Program-made: the position numbers and the translations under genes
Notes under the pieces: generated by a model
Seen by the model: only the letters and a program-made list of their open reading frames with translations
Databases searched by the model: none
Told to the model about the DNA's origin: nothing
NCBI RefSeq assembly: GCF_009711465.1
Contig: NZ_SMME01000851.1
Location: forward strand, 1 to 49,620
Reading direction: 5' to 3'
DNA: 49,620 bases
DNA from: Parendozoicomonas verongulae
GTDB lineage: Bacteria > Pseudomonadota > Gammaproteobacteria > Pseudomonadales > Endozoicomonadaceae
In this document: piece by piece, positions 47,606 to 49,620 of the stretch
How positions within the stretch are numbered: the stretch's first letter is position 1
Layout: the number at the start of each line of letters is the position of its first letter

Positions 47606-49516
47606 TTACTGCATATCCTCCAGTTCGCTCCAACGCTCCATCTTCTGCTCTAACAATTCATTCAGTTCGGTCAGGCGTGCCAGTGCCGTTTGCACGGTCT
47701 CCTGATCCTGCTGATAGAAGCTGTTGGAACCGGTCTCGTCTTCCAGCGCAGCCAGCTCTTCTTCCAGCTTTTCGATCTCACCGGGCAGGGCTTCCAGCTC
47801 GCGCTGCAGCTTGTAGCTGAGCTTTTTCTTTTTAACGGGTGCCGGGGCGGGTTCCACTGCTGGAGCGGGCCTGGTTTCCTCTTTGGCTTTCGCTTTATCG
47901 GCATCACCAGTTGCTGCTAAGCGGTCGATACTGCCACCCTGGCGCAGCCAGTCCTCAAAGCCGCCTACGTATTCACGAACAACACCTCCACCTTCAAACA
48001 CCAGTGAGCTGCTTACTACATTATCGAGGAAGTCCCGGTCGTGGCTCACCAGCAGAACCGTACCGGGAAATTCCACCAGAATGCTTTCCAGCAGTTCCAG
48101 AGTTTCTACATCAAGGTCGTTGGTGGGTTCGTCAAGCACCAGTACGTTGGCAGGCTTGCTGAACAGGCGGGCCAACAGCAGGCGGTTGCGCTCGCCACCA
48201 GACAGTGCCTTCACCGGCACACGGGTACGCTGGGGAGGAAACAGGAAGTCTTCCAGATAACTGATGATATGGCGTTCACGTCCGTTGATGGAGATTTTCT
48301 CCCGGCCTTCCGCTACGTTATCAATCACGGTCTTTTCCAGATCGAGCTGGCCGCGCATCTGATCAAAATAGGCCACTTCCATTTTGGTGCCGCGCTTCAC
48401 ATCACCGTTCTGTGGTTGCAGATCACCCAGCAGGATTTTCAACAGCGTGGACTTGCCTACACCGTTAGCACCGATCAGGCCAACCTTATCGCCCCGCATC
48501 AGAGTAAAGTCCAGATCCTTCATCAGCAGACCATCACTATAGCCGTGAGTCAGGCCAGTGGCTTCCACCACCAATTTGCCAGAACGCTCTGCTGATTCTA
48601 CTTTGAAGTCTGCTTTGCCCTGGAGGTTGCGGCGCTCCAGGCGCTCTTCCCGGAGTTTTTTCAGGGCACGCACCCGGCCTTCGTTACGGGTGCGGCGAGC
48701 CTTGATGCCCTGACGAATCCACACCTCTTCCTGAGCCAGCTTCTTATCAAACAGCGCGTTCTGGGTCTGTTCCACTTCCAGAGAGTGGGCCTTGCGGGTC
48801 AGGTATTCCTCGTAGTTGCACTCCCAGTTGGAGAGCTGGCCACGGTCCAGTTCAATAATGCGGGTAGCGAGGGATTTCAGGAAAGCACGGTCGTGGGTAA
48901 TAAACAGCAACGCCCCACGGAAATCCTTCATCTGTTTTTCCAGCCAGGCGATAGTAATGATATCCAGATGGTTGGTGGGCTCGTCCAGAAGCAGAACATC
49001 AGGGTTGCTCACCAGTGCCCGAGCCAGTTCAACACGACGGCGCCAGCCACCGGACAGCTCGCCCATCGTCTTTTCCGCAGGCAGCTGCAAACGTTCCAGA
49101 GTCTGCTCAACCCGCTGTTGAAGCTGCCAGCCATCCATGGCTTCCAGCTTGCTCTGCACCTGCTCGAAGCGACGCATATCAGCATCTGTTTCAATATGGT
49201 TGGCGAGGGTGTGCCACTGTGTCAGCAGTTTGCCCACTTTATCCAGGCCACCGGCCACAACGTCGTATACGCTCTGATCATCAGCAACGGGAAGGTCCTG
49301 ATTCAGCATACCCACTTTGATGCCGTCGTCCCTGCGTATAACGCCATCATCTGGAAGAGTCTGGCCAGAGGCCAGGCGCATCAAGGTGGACTTGCCTGCA
49401 CCGTTGCGGCCAATTAAACATACCCGTTCACCGGGAGCGATCTGGAAGCTGGCGTGGTCAAGCAGAGGTTTGTCTCCGTAGGCCACGGAGACGTTATCAA
49501 AACGTAACAGAGACAT
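47606..49516 (-). CDS. uup: ABC-F family ATPase Uup
   Basis: Soluble tandem ABC protein of the translation-associated ABC-F group; Uup is linked to ribosome function and to precise transposon excision. It has 636 residues (635 in E. coli). First ATPase: Walker A GRNGAGKST (about 36-44), signature LSGGWRRRVELARAL, Walker B LLLDEPTNHLD. An interdomain linker carries EEVWIRQGIKARRTRNEGRV, characteristic of Uup. Second ATPase: GANGVGKSTLLKILLG, LSGGERNRLLLARLF, LVLDEPTNDLD. A C-terminal coiled-coil DNA-binding domain (about 545-636) contains KLSYKLQRELEALPGEIEKLE. The ribosome site is weak. The 104 bases beyond the start, up to the window end, hold only a short palindrome. Confidence 0.96.
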   Translation of the reverse strand: MSLLRFDNVSVAYGDKPLLDHASFQIAPGERVCLIGRNGAGKSTLMRLASGQTLPDDGVIRRDDGIKVGMLNQDLPVADDQSVYDVVAGGLDKVGKLLTQWHTLANHIETDADMRRFEQVQSKLEAMDGWQLQQRVEQTLERLQLPAEKTMGELSGGWRRRVELARALVSNPDVLLLDEPTNHLDIITIAWLEKQMKDFRGALLFITHDRAFLKSLATRIIELDRGQLSNWECNYEEYLTRKAHSLEVEQTQNALFDKKLAQEEVWIRQGIKARRTRNEGRVRALKKLREERLERRNLQGKADFKVESAERSGKLVVEATGLTHGYSDGLLMKDLDFTLMRGDKVGLIGANGVGKSTLLKILLGDLQPQNGDVKRGTKMEVAYFDQMRGQLDLEKTVIDNVAEGREKISINGRERHIISYLEDFLFPPQRTRVPVKALSGGERNRLLLARLFSKPANVLVLDEPTNDLDVETLELLESILVEFPGTVLLVSHDRDFLDNVVSSSLVFEGGGVVREYVGGFEDWLRQGGSIDRLAATGDADKAKAKEETRPAPAVEPAPAPVKKKKLSYKLQRELEALPGEIEKLEEELAALEDETGSNSFYQQDQETVQTALARLTELNELLEQKMERWSELEDMQ

Positions 49517-49554
49517 GGTTTATATAGGTCAGATAAAAAACTGGAGGAAGAATA

Positions 49555-49573
49555 CCTTTTTAGCGCTAAAAGG
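49555..49573. terminator. Palindrome near window end, possible terminator
   Basis: CCTTTT-(T)AGCGCT-AAAAGG, a near-perfect dyad about 40 bases upstream of uup. It may terminate a gene beyond the window edge or belong to the uup promoter region; T-rich sequence follows on the plus strand. Function cannot be settled without the neighbouring sequence. Confidence 0.35.
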
Positions 49574-49620
49574 TCTTTGTTTTCCCAACTCTTTTACATA
49601 CAATCTCGTATGTATATTTA

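Overview
The window is chromosomal DNA of a marine-type gammaproteobacterium. The best guess is an Oceanospirillales/Pseudomonadales relative, possibly Endozoicomonas-like. Three things support this. There is a complete Na+-translocating NADH:quinone oxidoreductase operon. The core proteins (NfuA, MetH, SthA, Mfd, LexA, TopA, FadB, Uup) match gammaproteobacterial versions closely. The gene order gap-mfd-csiV ... nagZ ... psrA-lexA-sulA-(DUF6586)-topA ... fadA-fadB is the one I know from Pseudomonas (PAO1 PA3001-PA3014 region), but with extra genes inserted. The genus is inference. I see no rRNA, tRNA, CRISPR array, intact insertion sequence or prophage.

Left part (1-13.3 kb): the end of nfuA (Fe-S carrier, cut by the window edge), a lineage-specific protein with GT-B glycosyltransferase-like motifs, B12-dependent methionine synthase metH behind a 13-bp perfect hairpin, a MATE exporter, an NSS sodium symporter and soluble transhydrogenase sthA. 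Next come nqrM and apbE, the two maturation factors for Na+-NQR, and an orphan 311-residue protein that sits as its own transcription unit between apbE and the nqr operon.

Middle (13.4-29.6 kb): nqrABCDEF reads leftward as a tight operon ending in a strong terminator. An unknown polytopic membrane protein is divergent from it. Then come a long-form GAPDH divergent from mfd, csiV coupled to mfd, and a three-gene partner-switching module (REC-PP2C phosphatase, STAS antagonist, HATPase anti-sigma-type kinase).

Right-middle (29.7-37.6 kb): psrA, a YkuD-domain protein without a signal peptide, nagZ and an MscS channel read leftward as a likely operon. It couples a fatty-acid-sensing regulator to cell-wall recycling genes. 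A 27-bp palindrome fitting a PsrA operator lies in the psrA/lexA divergent promoter. lexA carries two SOS boxes and sulA a third. topA has a near-consensus promoter.

Right (37.7-49.6 kb): a two-gene glucose-type PTS (EIIA-HPr-EI fusion and EIICB with a second, apparently inactive EIIB domain) lies between topA and the fadBA beta-oxidation operon. fadB has its own candidate PsrA site upstream. A universal stress protein, a YdjM-like membrane metal-dependent hydrolase and the ABC-F protein Uup complete the window.

The most unusual items are the GT-B-like protein, the orphan genes flanking nqr, the cytoplasmic YkuD protein beside nagZ, the degenerate second EIIB domain and the PsrA-type palindromes. 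No single strongly novel multi-gene system is evident; most of the window is housekeeping.
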